Shown: positions 63,426-64,000 of the stretch, in pieces
Numbering within the stretch: position 1 is the first letter of the stretch
Layout of the letters: each line of letters begins with the position of its first letter
NCBI GenBank assembly: GCA_026874595.1
Contig: CM049320.1
Coordinates: forward strand, 12,649,488 to 12,713,487
Length of the DNA stretch: 64,000 bases
Direction: 5' to 3'
From: Sipunculus nudus
Lineage: Eukaryota; Annelida; Sipuncula; Golfingiida; Sipunculidae
Translations under genes and position numbers: made by a program
The notes under the pieces: generated by a model
Told to the model about the DNA's origin: nothing
Databases searched by the model: none
What the model saw: the letters and a program-made list of their open reading frames with translations, nothing else

Positions 63426-63770
63426 ACCCCTTGGACTTTTTAGAGATATCTTTGTGAAAACGGAAGGGATGAGCCGTTCTCACCTGAAAAAAAAAAAATT
63501 GGCAGTTCTAAGGGTCACTAATATTTTGCCATCTCACTTGACAAATTTGATGACTTGAAATTTTGTAAGGGTGTCCCAAGCCCTTAAATATTGGCTAAGG
63601 AAAGGTATTTTTTTTCCTAAATCACCAACTAAAAGTTTCCCAAGAATCCCCCAAAGAGGATCATATCTTAACCTAGAACAGCACAGGGGTGGCGCTTTTT
63701 GGGGTACACATAATATTTAATAAAATTAAATTTTGATTGCGCTCAGGGCACTCATTATTTTAGTTACGGG
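63426..63770 (-). repeat. Dispersed repeat, copy 2 (inverted relative to copy 1)
   Basis: In reverse complement this matches 13064-13290: the same order of TTCCTTAGCCAATATTT, CAAGTCATCAAA, GGCAAAAT, GTGAGAACGGCTC and AAAGATATCTCTAAAAA. The neighbouring TTGCGCTCAGGGC (about 63736) resembles the TGCGCTCATT... part of copy 1 but in direct rather than inverted orientation, which suggests an internal rearrangement. Confidence 0.7.
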
Positions 63771-64000
63771 ATATGATATATCAGAATATCACCCCAGCCT
63801 TAGTATCTATGTAACTAATTTCTAAATATGTAAGAGGAAAACTTGACAGGTCATGTTTAAAAACTTTCCTAAGAAAAATAACATGTGTGTAGCTGCACAT
63901 ATTTGAACAGTCCTGTGTTCTTGATTGAACTTTACATGCATGTTGGTACACAGGTAATGATTTTCACCTGGCACTCCAAATGTTGTCCAGGATATTTGAG
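63771..64000 (+). other. Window end, Eph intron 2 continues
   Basis: No feature is recognised. The Eph intron is still open at the window edge. Confidence 0.5.

Overview
The window is animal genomic DNA: AT-rich, intron-dominated, rich in microsatellites, with short exons and canonical GT-AG splice sites and no bacterial or viral gene organisation. The repeat style (short non-autonomous elements, many simple repeats, long G/C homopolymers) and the two recognisable genes suggest a marine invertebrate, most likely a lophotrochozoan such as a mollusc. That placement is an inference; no species marker was found.

Two protein-coding genes can be supported. On the + strand is the 5' end of an Eph receptor tyrosine kinase gene. 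It has a TATA-containing promoter near 9397, exon 1 with the start codon and signal peptide (9609-9699), a first intron of 38,630 bp, and a 74-nt exon 2 (48330-48403) that starts the ephrin-binding domain (EVVLLDTT). The rest of the receptor is not seen and should lie beyond 64000, so 48404-64000 is intron 2. On the - strand, inside that intron, are five exons (61013-60903, 60417-60343, 60017-59895, 58934-58856, 58171-58110) of a P4-ATPase phospholipid flippase of the ATP8A clade. They join in frame and cover transmembrane helices M5 to the start of M8. The catalytic N-terminal part and helices M9-M10 were not found.

Layout: 1-924 is an inverted copy of an unclassified mobile element. 925-9396 is intergenic, AT-rich, with three CpG-rich blocks (about 2030-2345, 5500-5930, 6900-7350) and several microsatellites. 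9397-9699 is the Eph promoter and exon 1. 9700-48329 is intron 1, with scattered repeats, a 25-bp minisatellite and candidate nuclear-receptor sites. 48404-56622 is intron 2 with a pogo/Tigger-like MITE. 56623-62939 holds two direct copies of the mobile element bracketing the five flippase exons.

The most unusual structure is in the flippase gene. Two of its introns begin with tandem arrays that appear to be amplified from the gene's own exon-end/5'-splice-site junction. One is a 46-bp array of 14 copies with a 4-unit higher-order period; the other is a more decayed array of roughly 37-40 bp. They create a ladder of decoy splice donors. Exact bracketing of the fragment by two direct mobile-element copies raises the possibility that it was captured or cut down by repeat-mediated rearrangement.
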